Positions 24,382 through 32,864 of a stretch of 49,965 bases of DNA are shown here, piece by piece. The notes under the pieces were generated by a model. It ran no database searches and was not told where the DNA came from. It saw nothing but the letters and a program-made list of their open reading frames with translations. Source of the stretch: Comamonas thiooxydans (GTDB lineage Bacteria; Pseudomonadota; Gammaproteobacteria; Burkholderiales; Burkholderiaceae_C); the NCBI RefSeq assembly GCF_000964545.1, contig NZ_BBVD01000023.1, positions 1 to 49,965 on the forward strand. Direction: 5' to 3'. The first letter of the stretch is position 1. Each line of letters starts with the position of its first letter. A program made the position numbers and the translations under genes.

Positions 24382-25746
24382 ATGCACGCTATCTTCCCCG
24401 AAAAACCCATCGAGACCTCCCGCCCCACCCTCTGCTCCCCTGCAATCGTCGCAGCCTTGTTCCTGGCTGGTGGCAATGCCTTCGCTATTGGACAGGAGGA
24501 GGCCAAAGGTTTTACCGAGGGCAGTTCCCTCATCATGCAAAACCGTATGCTTTCAGAGCAACTCGACTATCAAAATGGCAGCAGCTTTCGCGCCGCAAGC
24601 GGACAGAGAGGCCAAACCCTTGCTCGCGAATCGGCCTACGGGCTCATGCTCAATTACGAATCAGGCTACACACGGGGCCTTGTTGGAGTGGGGCTTGATG
24701 CGCATGCCTATGGGGCCCTCAATCTAGGCACCGAAGCGAACCATGCACGCGCAACACCTCGCTACGTGGCCAGGGATGGACAAGAGATTGCTGATCGTTT
24801 TGGGCGCGCCGGCGCTGCGCTGAAAATCCGAATGTCAGCCACCGAACTGAAGGTGGGCGAGATGCGTACCGGGTCCCCACTCTTCAGTTCGTCCGATACT
24901 CGATTGCTGCCTGAAAGCAATCGAGGCTGGCAAGTCATCAGCAGAGACATCCCTGCGCTCACACTGCAAGCCGGACGCTTTACCGGCTGGGCTGACCGCA
25001 ACGCCCGCAAGAACGGTGCCTATCTGCAGGCCAACTACTCGGGCGTGACCAGCAGCTCCTTCAGCTTTATAGGCGGTACATGGGTCACTCCCATCACCCA
25101 CCTGACGCTCAGCAGCTACTACGGGCAATACGCGGACAACTGGAACACCGCTTATCTGGGAAGTTTCTACAAACTTCCTCTGCCAGATAAGCGTTCACTG
25201 TCGTTCAATCTGAATATCTATCGCAGCACCGACACCGGCAGGGCAAAGTCCGGCGTCATCGACACCACCACCTGGAGCTTGATGAGCAGCTACGCCATAG
25301 GTGCTCACAAATTCGGACTCGGCTACCAGAAGGTCCGCGGGAACAACCCGTTTGACTATGTGAATCGCGGCTCCATCTGGCTGGAAAACGCGATGCAGCT
25401 ATCCGACTTCAACGGTCCGCGCGAAGCCTCCTGGCAACTCAGGTACGACGTGGACCTGAGCTCCATCGCAACCCCTGGATTGAGCGCGGGCGTGGCCTAC
25501 ACCAGAGGCTCCGGTATCGACAACAGCCGTCTCAACGCAGTGCATGCCAGCTACCTCGGCTATTCGGCAGCCAACGGCAAACACTGGGAGCGAGACATTC
25601 AGGTTCGATACACGGTGCAACATGGGGCGGTGAAGAATCTGAGTTTGCAGTTGCGCTACGGAGTGCATCGAACGAATAAAGCGCAAGGTGAAGCCAATAT
25701 GAATCAGCTTCGACTACAAGCGGAGCTTCCATTCAAGGTCCTGTAA
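24382..25746 (+). CDS. OprD-family outer-membrane porin
   Basis: From ATG 24382 this is a 454-aa protein with a signal-peptide region (PAIVAALFLAGGNAFA). The mature start, GSSLIMQNRMLSEQLDYQNG, resembles OprD/OprQ-type porins, and alternating strand patterns run to a typical barrel end (LQAELPFKVL). OprD channels take up amino acids, aromatic acids or other small organic solutes. The 24382 start is chosen because AGGAG lies 4-8 nt upstream; in-frame ATGs at 24310 and 24358 lack one. It is divergent from the DUF1624 gene. The substrate is unknown. Confidence 0.88.
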   Translation: MHAIFPEKPIETSRPTLCSPAIVAALFLAGGNAFAIGQEEAKGFTEGSSLIMQNRMLSEQLDYQNGSSFRAASGQRGQTLARESAYGLMLNYESGYTRGLVGVGLDAHAYGALNLGTEANHARATPRYVARDGQEIADRFGRAGAALKIRMSATELKVGEMRTGSPLFSSSDTRLLPESNRGWQVISRDIPALTLQAGRFTGWADRNARKNGAYLQANYSGVTSSSFSFIGGTWVTPITHLTLSSYYGQYADNWNTAYLGSFYKLPLPDKRSLSFNLNIYRSTDTGRAKSGVIDTTTWSLMSSYAIGAHKFGLGYQKVRGNNPFDYVNRGSIWLENAMQLSDFNGPREASWQLRYDVDLSSIATPGLSAGVAYTRGSGIDNSRLNAVHASYLGYSAANGKHWERDIQVRYTVQHGAVKNLSLQLRYGVHRTNKAQGEANMNQLRLQAELPFKVL

Positions 25747-25819
25747 ACCTGAACGAACTGCCTGATGGGCAGCAATCAGTGATTCATTGCCGCCTCTTTT
25801 TCTTCCGATACCTGGCATG

Positions 25820-25856
25820 AAGCGGTCGATGGGGAAAGTTCACGGCCGACCGCTTT
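25820..25856. terminator. Hairpin downstream of the OprD-type porin
   Basis: A 9-bp stem (AAGCGGTCG with CGACCGCTT) encloses an 18-nt loop, 73 bp beyond the porin stop. It ends TTT only, so termination would be weak. Confidence 0.4.
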
Positions 25857-25983
25857 CGAGAGCATGAGTGAAATGGAGGTCCCGGCCACAGGCCGTCGCT
25901 GGAGGCATGCGAAACTGACGCTCGGCGCAGGTATCGGATGGCGGTGAGGAGGTACATGCAACCGAAGGGGTCGCAAGCGATCT

Positions 25984-26493
25984 TCATCCGAAATGAGAGA
26001 AGATGATCCACCCACGCTTGGGAATTACTATCAAGCCAGACTCATGCCCAGTTGCATAAAAGGAGCCTGGCTCTCCCAACGCCTCGTTAATATCGCGCGC
26101 CATTTCGGAGGGAATATCCGAGCACCCCTCGTTCATACCGGTCAGCCAGCCGTTTCGAACTATTTCGCCCTTCGGCTCGATGTAGGGTGTTTCCTTCCAG
26201 TCACTGTATTCGCGAGCTTTATGCCGCCTAGCCTGCTTGGCTTCTCTTAAAGCATCAAGCCCATTCGAGCGAATGTTTTCCAGCGATAGCCCATCGATTT
26301 TGTAGACCGCTGCTCCGCAACCTTCTCTGAAGCCGCCGCTGTCTTCGATAAACAGTAGTTCTTCAATCTCGATCGCCTGAGGTAGGTAGCCTTCGTACCA
26401 GTAGCTGTTGAAGCTTGCACAGCCTCGGGTTGCAAGGAGGAGCGCAGCCACAATTGAAAGTGCCATCAAACTGAGCTTCATTGCGCCTCTCAT
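25984..26493 (-). CDS. Hypothetical exported protein
   Basis: The 169-aa product has an N-terminal hydrophobic segment (KLSLMALSIVAALLLATRGC) that could be a signal peptide or a non-canonical lipobox. A polar mature domain follows, with two further cysteines (GCGAAVYKID, EGCSDIP). No family is recognised. The start at 26493 is taken because it forms an ATGA overlap with the preceding 72-codon frame; an ATG at 26481 with AGAGG just upstream is an equally good start. The Cys pair suggests a periplasmic disulfide. Codon use is less GC-biased than its neighbours, which may indicate transfer. Confidence 0.65.
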   Translation of the reverse strand: MRGAMKLSLMALSIVAALLLATRGCASFNSYWYEGYLPQAIEIEELLFIEDSGGFREGCGAAVYKIDGLSLENIRSNGLDALREAKQARRHKAREYSDWKETPYIEPKGEIVRNGWLTGMNEGCSDIPSEMARDINEALGEPGSFYATGHESGLIVIPKRGWIIFSHFG

Positions 26494-26708
26494 ATCGTCC
26501 AGGGGTACGCGTCGAGCCAAATAGCCAAGCAGCCGACCCCGAGGACGAAGTTGCCGGGCGCGCCAAAAACTGATGTGGTCGGTGAAAGCCGCTCAAGCAG
26601 CGGACCGTGATCGGCAGCCATAAGTCCGTAGCGTTGATCAATCCAGGGACGGCGGTTCTCGACCGAGGCCACTTCTCTTTTTGGGACTCCAACGAATGAG
26701 TTCCGCAA
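26490..26708 (-). CDS. Small hypothetical protein, possibly truncated
   Basis: A 72-codon frame (TTG start at 26708; GTG and ATG options lie further in) ends in a hydrophobic stretch, PGNFVLGVGCLAIWLDAYPW. Its TGA overlaps the next gene's ATG in an ATGA junction, and this is the best evidence that it is translated. No ribosome-binding site is convincing at the TTG. It may be the remnant of a longer gene lost when the neighbouring MocR region was joined. No family is recognised. Confidence 0.4.
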   Translation of the reverse strand: MRNSFVGVPKREVASVENRRPWIDQRYGLMAADHGPLLERLSPTTSVFGAPGNFVLGVGCLAIWLDAYPWTI

Positions 26709-26724
26709 AGCTATGCAGAAGCGA

Positions 26725-28125
26725 TTAGCGCACCTCCTGCATTGCTCGATAGGCTACCTCAAAGCGGGGGTCTAGCATGGCACCTACATTGCAGCGCGAC
26801 CAAGGCGAAGTCTGGCTCGGATCGAGGTTGAAAACATGGCCCGGAGCCATGGTGACTTTGTGGGCGAGCAAACGCTCAGCTAGACGCACGGCATCGGGAT
26901 TGCCAGGGAACGTGGCCCAGAGGTATAGCGATTGAGGGTTACGCGCAAACACCTCGCACTCGTGCATCTCCAACCAGTCCAGCGCCTGCTCCGTTGCCTT
27001 GCCCAAACGTTGGCGCAAGCGCACGAGATGCCGCTCGTAATGGCCTTCGCGGAGCATCACATCGACCATGCGCTCGCAGTATTCTGACCCGCTCACATGG
27101 ATCAGTGATCGCAAATCTGCCAGGTCGCTGGCTAAAGCATCGCTGCAGGCGATGAATCCCACGCGAAGGGCTGCAGAAAACGACTTAGAAAAACTGCCTA
27201 TATAGATCGTGCGTTCCAGCTGGTCCAGCGTGGACAAACGCACTGACGAGGTTGGTTTGAAATCGGCCAATGGGTCGTTCTCTACCAGCAAGAGGTTATG
27301 CCGTTCTGCAAGCTGCAGGACGCGGTAAGCCTTGGCAGCGCTGATGTCCGAGCCAGTGGGGTTGTGCGCCAGAGACTGGGTAAAGAACAAGCGCGGGCGC
27401 TCGGTCAGCAGCAACTGCTCCAAAGCCTGGACATCGGGCCCATCGGCTTGCCTGGGGACTCCCAACACACGTGCTCCTGCCAGTTTGAGCTTGCCAAACA
27501 GCAAATAGTAGCCAGGATCGTCTACCAGCACCGTCGCGCCGGGCGGGACGAAGTAGCGAATCACCAGATCCATGGCCTCATTCGCACCTTGGGTCAGGAC
27601 CAGTTGCTGAGGTGTGACTCCCAGGCCGAACACGCCCAGCTTGCGCACCAAGCTATCTCGCAGCGGCGCATAGCCAAAGCGGCTGCCATAGCGAAACAAG
27701 GACCCCAGTCCGGTTCGCACCACTTTCTGGTGATAGCGATCCATGCGCATATCGGCCAGCCACTCTATAGGCGGAAATCCATCGCCAACCGCGACAGCAT
27801 CTGGCTGGGTCTTGAGTTGCTCGCGCATCAACCAGACCACATCCATCGCGCGATTGAGCTGCCCTGCGTCTTCATCCTGAACCGCATGGCGGGCCTGCGG
27901 TTGAACATAAAAGCCAGCACCGCGCCGGGACTCCACCAAGCCGCGTGAGACCAACAGATCAAAGGCGGCCACCACGGTGTTTTTGGCGTAACTGTGCAAA
28001 TGCGCCAGCTCACGCAAGGATGGCAACTTGTCCCCTGCACGATACACGCCATCGGTTATTTGCTGCCCTATCAAATCAGCTAGACGCTCTGCAATAGGGG
28101 CCTGACGCTTGCTACCACCCGCCAT
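26725..28125 (-). CDS. MocR/PdxR-family regulator (GntR helix-turn-helix fused to aminotransferase fold)
   Basis: The 466-aa protein joins a GntR-type winged helix (residues about 8-75, with AGDKLPSLRELAHLHSYAKNT and SRRGAGFYV) to a class I aminotransferase-like domain. The PLP-binding lysine is K314 in GSFSKSFSAALRVGF, preceded by the NPTGS loop. MocR proteins use the PLP domain to sense a ligand. It faces the mevalonate genes across about 170 bp containing a perfect palindrome, so it is probably their activator or repressor. A pyridoxal or taurine role is possible in other MocR members, but no such genes are present. Confidence 0.93.
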   Translation of the reverse strand: MAGGSKRQAPIAERLADLIGQQITDGVYRAGDKLPSLRELAHLHSYAKNTVVAAFDLLVSRGLVESRRGAGFYVQPQARHAVQDEDAGQLNRAMDVVWLMREQLKTQPDAVAVGDGFPPIEWLADMRMDRYHQKVVRTGLGSLFRYGSRFGYAPLRDSLVRKLGVFGLGVTPQQLVLTQGANEAMDLVIRYFVPPGATVLVDDPGYYLLFGKLKLAGARVLGVPRQADGPDVQALEQLLLTERPRLFFTQSLAHNPTGSDISAAKAYRVLQLAERHNLLLVENDPLADFKPTSSVRLSTLDQLERTIYIGSFSKSFSAALRVGFIACSDALASDLADLRSLIHVSGSEYCERMVDVMLREGHYERHLVRLRQRLGKATEQALDWLEMHECEVFARNPQSLYLWATFPGNPDAVRLAERLLAHKVTMAPGHVFNLDPSQTSPWSRCNVGAMLDPRFEVAYRAMQEVR

Positions 28126-28202
28126 TCAAGTCTCCTAGATCGTGAGTTGCCAGTATGTATGCCGATGGGTCCAATGCTGCATTGCGGCAGTACTGTTCTC
28201 GC

Positions 28203-28232
28203 AAACTGTACCTGTATTTAAAGGTACAGTTT
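28203..28232. promoter_or_regulatory. Palindromic operator of the mevalonate locus
   Basis: Perfect 10-bp arms, AAACTGTACC and GGTACAGTTT, flank a 10-bp AT-rich centre, so the half-sites are 20 bp apart (two helical turns). The site lies between the divergent MocR gene and mvaA, 65 bp before the mvaA start. CTGTACC-type half-sites fit MocR-family operators. Confidence 0.75.
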
Positions 28233-28296
28233 GAATAAATTCTCGGCCAACCGTCCCCTTGTATTGATATCCAGATTTGGATCTGTAGGAGTTTTC

Positions 28297-29586
28297 ATGG
28301 CCGTCGATTCGCGTCTTCCCAATTTCCGAGCTCTCACCCCCGCACAGCGCTGGGAGCATGTCGCCACCGCATGCAATCTCAGCGCCGAAGAACGCAATCT
28401 ACTGACCCATGCTGGCGCCCTGCCCGTCACCTTGGCTGACGGCATGATCGAAAATGTGGTGGGCACGTTCGAGCTACCCATGGGCGTCGCAGGCAACTTC
28501 CGCATCAACGGTCGCGATGTGCTGATTCCGCTCGCAGTGGAAGAGCCCTCCATCATTGCTGCTGCTTCGTATATGGCCAAGCTGGCCCGTGAAGACGGAG
28601 GCTTTGAAACGTCGAGCACCTTGCCGCTGATGCGTGCGCAGGTGCAAATCGTCGGCATCAGCGACCCCTATGGTGCAAGACTGGCGTTGTTCAAGGCCCG
28701 CGATGAGATCCTCGCGCAAGCCAATAGCCGAGACAAGGTGCTGATCAGCCTGGGCGGTGGCTGCAAGGACATCGAAATCCATGTCTTCCCCGATTCTCCG
28801 CGCGGCCCTATGGTCGTGATGCACTTGATCGTTGACGTGCGCGATGCCATGGGTGCCAACACCGTGAACACCATGGCTGAATCAGTCTCGCCACTGGTGG
28901 AAAAGATTACCGGTGGTTCGGTGCGTCTGCGCATTCTCTCGAACCTGGCAGATCTGCGCCTGGCCCGTGCTCGTGTACGCCTGACCCCACAAACCTTGGC
29001 CACCAAAGAGCGCAGCGGCGAGGCAATTATTGAAGGCGTGCTCGACGCCTACACTTTCGCGGCCATTGACCCCTACCGCGCCGCCACCCACAACAAGGGC
29101 ATCATGAACGGCATCGACCCCGTCATCGTCGCAACAGGCAACGATTGGCGCGCGGTGGAAGCCGGTGCCCATGCCTATGCCAGCCGCAACGGCCAATACA
29201 CCTCGCTGACGCACTGGGAAAAAGACAATGCCGGCGCTTTGGTGGGAACCATCGAGCTGCCCATGCCCGTGGGCTTGGTGGGTGGTGCCACCAAGACCCA
29301 TCCGCTGGCGCGCCTGGCGCTCAAGATCATGGAAGTGAAATCTGCCCAGGAACTGGGCGAGATTGCCGCCGCCGTGGGTCTGGCCCAGAACCTGGGTGCT
29401 TTGCGCGCGCTGGCCACCGAAGGCATTCAGCGCGGCCATATGGCACTTCACGCTCGCAATATTGCACTGGTCGCAGGAGCCGTGGGTGAAGAAGTAGAGA
29501 TCGTCGCCAAGCGCCTGGCTGCCGAGCATGACGTGCGCACCGATCGCGCACTGGAAGTGCTGCAAGAAATTCGCGCCCGGCGCTAA
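28297..29586 (+). CDS. mvaA: Degradative (class II) hydroxymethylglutaryl-CoA reductase
   Basis: The enzyme turns mevalonate, CoA and two NAD+ into HMG-CoA. At 429 aa it is nearly collinear with the 428-aa Pseudomonas mevalonii enzyme. It keeps ENVVGTFELPM, the catalytic E83 in VEEPSIIAAASYMAK, DAMGANTVNTMAE, the lysine of THNKGIMNGIDPV, the aspartate of ATGNDWRAVEAG and the histidine of GIQRGHMALHARNIA. The ATG at 28297 has a TAGGAG ribosome-binding site; an upstream ATG at 28231 does not. Together with the HMG-CoA lyase gene downstream, its role is growth on mevalonate, not isoprenoid synthesis. Confidence 0.97.
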   Translation: MAVDSRLPNFRALTPAQRWEHVATACNLSAEERNLLTHAGALPVTLADGMIENVVGTFELPMGVAGNFRINGRDVLIPLAVEEPSIIAAASYMAKLAREDGGFETSSTLPLMRAQVQIVGISDPYGARLALFKARDEILAQANSRDKVLISLGGGCKDIEIHVFPDSPRGPMVVMHLIVDVRDAMGANTVNTMAESVSPLVEKITGGSVRLRILSNLADLRLARARVRLTPQTLATKERSGEAIIEGVLDAYTFAAIDPYRAATHNKGIMNGIDPVIVATGNDWRAVEAGAHAYASRNGQYTSLTHWEKDNAGALVGTIELPMPVGLVGGATKTHPLARLALKIMEVKSAQELGEIAAAVGLAQNLGALRALATEGIQRGHMALHARNIALVAGAVGEEVEIVAKRLAAEHDVRTDRALEVLQEIRARR

Positions 29587-29668
29587 GCATCCTCAGCCTC
29601 GCCAGGCACATCCGGGCGAGGCTTTTCTTACCCGAAACGGGAACAACAACAAGCAAGGAGACAAGGCT

Positions 29669-30112
29669 ATGAGTTCCGACAAGCAAGCCTCGCACTGGCA
29701 ACTCGCTGAGGTCTGGGGTGATACCGTCGACCTCAAGCACCTGAGCTGGTCCATCCTGATTGGCATCGGGATCAGCGTGCTCGGATTTTTTGCAGCCAGC
29801 CGTTGGCTGAGCTCGGTGGTCGAATCCAAACAGCTGGCTCATGCCTACGCCATGCTCGCTGGTCTGGCCGGCTGTGTTCTGGCTGGCGTTATTTGCGCTC
29901 GCATCTTCCCCCCAAAACGTGTGGTGACCGAAGAAGACATCTCCAGCAACCCTGAATGGCGTGCCGAGGTGCTGCGTGAGCTGGAGCAGCAGCCCGGTGG
30001 TCTGGGTTCTGTGTCTGACCTGCCTCCAGTCGTGGTGCAGGAGCTCAAGGAACTCAAGCTCTACGAGCTTTTCGTCACGCCCAAGACATCCCAAAGCCGT
30101 GATGGCCAATAA
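29669..30112 (+). CDS. Small membrane protein of the mevalonate transporter, possible TctB-like subunit
   Basis: The 147-aa protein has two membrane segments (WSILIGIGISVLGFFAASRWL and YAMLAGLAGCVLAGVICARI) and a charged cytoplasmic tail with an EEDISSNPEWRAEVLRELEQQ helix. It is preceded by an AAGGAG ribosome-binding site and lies 17 bp upstream of a TctA-like permease, the position held by TctB in tripartite tricarboxylate transporters. Canonical TctB has four spans, so this is at best a reduced relative. Its function as partner of the permease is inferred from position. Confidence 0.7.
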   Translation: MSSDKQASHWQLAEVWGDTVDLKHLSWSILIGIGISVLGFFAASRWLSSVVESKQLAHAYAMLAGLAGCVLAGVICARIFPPKRVVTEEDISSNPEWRAEVLRELEQQPGGLGSVSDLPPVVVQELKELKLYELFVTPKTSQSRDGQ

Positions 30113-30129
30113 CCCTAGGAGTACACGGC

Positions 30130-31512
30130 ATGGATCCTCAACTCATTGAACAAATCGGCGTCGCTGCGGGCATGGGCCTGATCGGCGCCATCGTCTTTGC
30201 TGCAATCGGACTGGTTTCCGGCACCGACGAAACCACGACACTCGCACCACTCACCCTGCTTGTCGTTTTGCTCGGCGTTCCGCCTGCAGGCGTCTTTACC
30301 TTCTTTCTGGCTGGTGCTGTTGCCAAGCACATGACCCACGCCGTTCCTACAGCACTGCTGGGTATCCCCGGAGATACACTCGCCACGCCTTTGCTGCAGG
30401 ATGCAGACTTGCTGCGCAAGCTTGGCGTGCCGCATATTGCCTTACGCAAAATGGTCTCGGGCGCCATCGTCGCGGCCTTTGTCGCCGTGCCGCTGGCGGT
30501 GCTGTTTGCCGTGATGTTGGCGCCGTTCGGCTCAACCATTACCAAGACTGCACCCTGGATTTTTCTGGCCGCAGCCGTGCTGATTGCTTATTTCTCCAAA
30601 GGCCGCTGGGGGGCAATTGCTTTGCTCGTGCCTTTTGTGGTGGTGATTCTGGCTCTGCAGGCACTGACTGCCAAGTACGACACCAAGCTCAGCATCAGCT
30701 ACTTCCTGGGTATCGCCATTGGACCTCTGGTTGCCGATCTTTTTACCGTCATGGCGCCGGCAGGCCGCAAGAGCATGTTGCGCGACAAGGTTCGCCAGTT
30801 CAACCTGGCTCCTGATGTCAAAGGTTGGTCGGGCTATTTCCCCAACCCTCTCAAAGTGCTGGATCGCACCCAGACACGCTGGACATTGACGACTGCCGCC
30901 ATTTCCAGCGCAACCTTTGTATTCAGTCCTGTGGCCATGACCGTGGTGCTGGGCGAGTTGGTGGGCTCTCGCATCAAACACGCTTATCACCGCCTGACCA
31001 CGGTGCTGAGCGCTCGTAACGGCGTGACAGAAGCCACCTATATTGCTGAAGCGCTGATCCCGCTGATCGCCTTTGGTTTGCCCTTGAGTCCTGTAGCTGC
31101 CGGCCCTGCGGCACCGTTGTTCAATGCACCTCCACGCTTTACGGTGGATGCTGCTACGGGCCAGACCCACAATCTGCACAATCTGCTGAGCCACTGGGAG
31201 TTTCTGGGCTACGGCATGTTGTCGGTGTTGCTTGCCGCAGTGGTGTCCTATCCGTTTGCAATGAACTACGCGCGCCGTGCTGCAATGCTTGTCTCGCGCA
31301 AAGTCAGCCACGAAGCCATCATTGCAACCTTTGTCGGCCTGATCATCGTGATCAGCGTCTGGGAAGGCGGTCTGCTGGGCCTACTGGTGATCTTGACCAT
31401 GGGCCTCATGGGTGGCCTGCTCTCACGCACCTTCGGCTTTAACACCGGCGTGCAGTTCATGGGCTATTACACAGCCGTGCTCAGCGTTCCTGCGCTGCTC
31501 AAGCTGTTCTGA
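30130..31512 (+). CDS. TctA-like permease, probable mevalonate importer
   Basis: The 460-aa membrane protein has about ten to twelve spans. It carries the segments GLVSGTDETTTLAPLTLL and THAVPTALLGIPGDTLATPLLQDADLL, which correspond to the gating motifs of the tripartite tricarboxylate transporter large subunit (TctA/DUF112). A second similar region (GLPLSPVAAGPAAPLFNAPPRF) reflects the family's internal repeat. No periplasmic TctC binding protein is present. It sits between mvaA and mvaB, so mevalonate is the likely substrate, by inference. It overlaps no gene and is followed 14 bp later by mvaB. Confidence 0.82.
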   Translation: MDPQLIEQIGVAAGMGLIGAIVFAAIGLVSGTDETTTLAPLTLLVVLLGVPPAGVFTFFLAGAVAKHMTHAVPTALLGIPGDTLATPLLQDADLLRKLGVPHIALRKMVSGAIVAAFVAVPLAVLFAVMLAPFGSTITKTAPWIFLAAAVLIAYFSKGRWGAIALLVPFVVVILALQALTAKYDTKLSISYFLGIAIGPLVADLFTVMAPAGRKSMLRDKVRQFNLAPDVKGWSGYFPNPLKVLDRTQTRWTLTTAAISSATFVFSPVAMTVVLGELVGSRIKHAYHRLTTVLSARNGVTEATYIAEALIPLIAFGLPLSPVAAGPAAPLFNAPPRFTVDAATGQTHNLHNLLSHWEFLGYGMLSVLLAAVVSYPFAMNYARRAAMLVSRKVSHEAIIATFVGLIIVISVWEGGLLGLLVILTMGLMGGLLSRTFGFNTGVQFMGYYTAVLSVPALLKLF

Positions 31513-31526
31513 AAGCGAGGGCAGCA

Positions 31527-32420
31527 ATGTCGAATGCATCAGAGCGCCGGGTCAAGATCGTGGAAGTCGGGCCACGCGACGGCCTGCAAAACGAAAAGCG
31601 GCCTGTGCCATTGAATGCCAAGGTCGAGTTGATCAACCAGCTCAGCCGCGCAGGCCTGCGCTTTATCGAAGCGGCTTCGTTTGTGTCGCCCAAATGGGTG
31701 CCACAAATGGCCGGCAGCGCCGAAGTGATGGCCTTGATCGACCGCAGCCCTGGAGTTCGCTACAGCGCATTGACACCCAATCTGCAAGGACTGGAAGCTG
31801 CTCTGACTGCTCGCTGTGACGAGGTGGCGGTCTTTGGCGCGGCTTCGGAAACCTTCTCGCAACGCAATATCAATTGCAGCATTGCGCAGAGTCTGGATCG
31901 CTTCAGGCCTGTGGTGCAGAAGGCGCTGGAGGCCGGAGTCCCTGTGCGTGGCTATGTGTCCTGCGTGTTGGGTTGTCCCTATGAAGGCGATGTTGCTGCA
32001 GAGGCAGTCTTGCAGGTTGCGCAAGAGCTTTTGGCCATGGGGTGCCATGAGATTTCTCTGGGCGATACGATTGGCCGCGGCTCGCCCGAGTCCACACGCA
32101 AGCTGCTGGAAGTCTGCCTCAGGGACCTTCCCAGCGCACGCCTGGCGGGCCATTTTCACGATACCTATGGTATGGCGGAAGCCAATGTCTGCGCTTCTCT
32201 GGAAATGGGACTGCGCATTTTCGACAGCTCTGTAGCGGGCCTGGGCGGCTGCCCCTATGCCCAGGGAGCTTCAGGCAATCTGGCCACCGAAAAGCTGCTC
32301 CATGCCTTGCATGCCATGGGCTATGAGACCGGCGTAGATATGTCCGGGGTTCAAACCGCAGGTCGCTATATCCGACAAGTGCTGAGCGATTTGCATGACC
32401 AGCAAGTGGTGCAGCACTGA
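31527..32420 (+). CDS. mvaB: Hydroxymethylglutaryl-CoA lyase
   Basis: The lyase cleaves HMG-CoA to acetoacetate and acetyl-CoA, completing mevalonate breakdown. The 297-aa TIM barrel opens KIVEVGPRDGLQNEK and has the metal/substrate residues in AGHFHDTYGMAEANV. It carries the active-site cysteine loop AGLGGCPYAQGASGNLATE, typical of HMG-CoA lyases and not of isopropylmalate or homocitrate synthases. It is the last gene of the mevalonate transcript and ends at a strong terminator. The 14-bp gap to the transporter shows cotranscription. Confidence 0.96.
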   Translation: MSNASERRVKIVEVGPRDGLQNEKRPVPLNAKVELINQLSRAGLRFIEAASFVSPKWVPQMAGSAEVMALIDRSPGVRYSALTPNLQGLEAALTARCDEVAVFGAASETFSQRNINCSIAQSLDRFRPVVQKALEAGVPVRGYVSCVLGCPYEGDVAAEAVLQVAQELLAMGCHEISLGDTIGRGSPESTRKLLEVCLRDLPSARLAGHFHDTYGMAEANVCASLEMGLRIFDSSVAGLGGCPYAQGASGNLATEKLLHALHAMGYETGVDMSGVQTAGRYIRQVLSDLHDQQVVQH

Positions 32421-32449
32421 AACCTGCGCTTCTACACAAGCACCAGCGC

Positions 32450-32486
32450 AAAAAGGCCTTGAGATCTCAGATCTCAAGGCCTTTTT
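32450..32486. terminator. Strong bidirectional terminator after mvaB
   Basis: An 18-bp perfect inverted repeat about a single central base forms a near-perfect 37-bp palindrome (arms start AAAAAGGCCTTGAG). The A-run on the left and T-run on the right make it a terminator in both directions. It lies 29 bp after the mvaB stop. Confidence 0.92.
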
Positions 32487-32864
32487 CTTTGAAGGCGTCG
32501 ACGCCCGCTGTCAGAGCAAGTCCCGACTTCTACACGCAAGTCTGCCATGGGCAGCAGCAGTCGCTGGTGTCTCTGAGTTGAACTGCCTCGTTTCGATTCA
32601 ATCCAGCTAACCAGCCATCAAAAGTGCCGTCGCATTGCTGCGCAGTACCTGTGGCCCGGCTGGCTGGTCAAGCCGACGCGTACTAGCTTCAGTTGCGTGT
32701 TCCTTCCGGCTTCGCGCTACGGTGTAGCTTGCCGCAAGCGTTGTTCTTTCGCATTGACGTTTTGATAGTGACTGCCTCTGGCTGTCTTTCACCTCAATTA
32801 TTGCGATGACCGGCTCATACTCGTCAGCAGAGTCGATTGTGGTGCGCTTCCAGCGCCAGACAAC
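32487..32864. other. Gene-poor stretch between the mevalonate and iron loci
   Basis: No gene, repeat or RNA is recognised between the mvaB terminator and the DUF4198 gene. Short frames here lack ribosome-binding sites. Confidence 0.5.
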
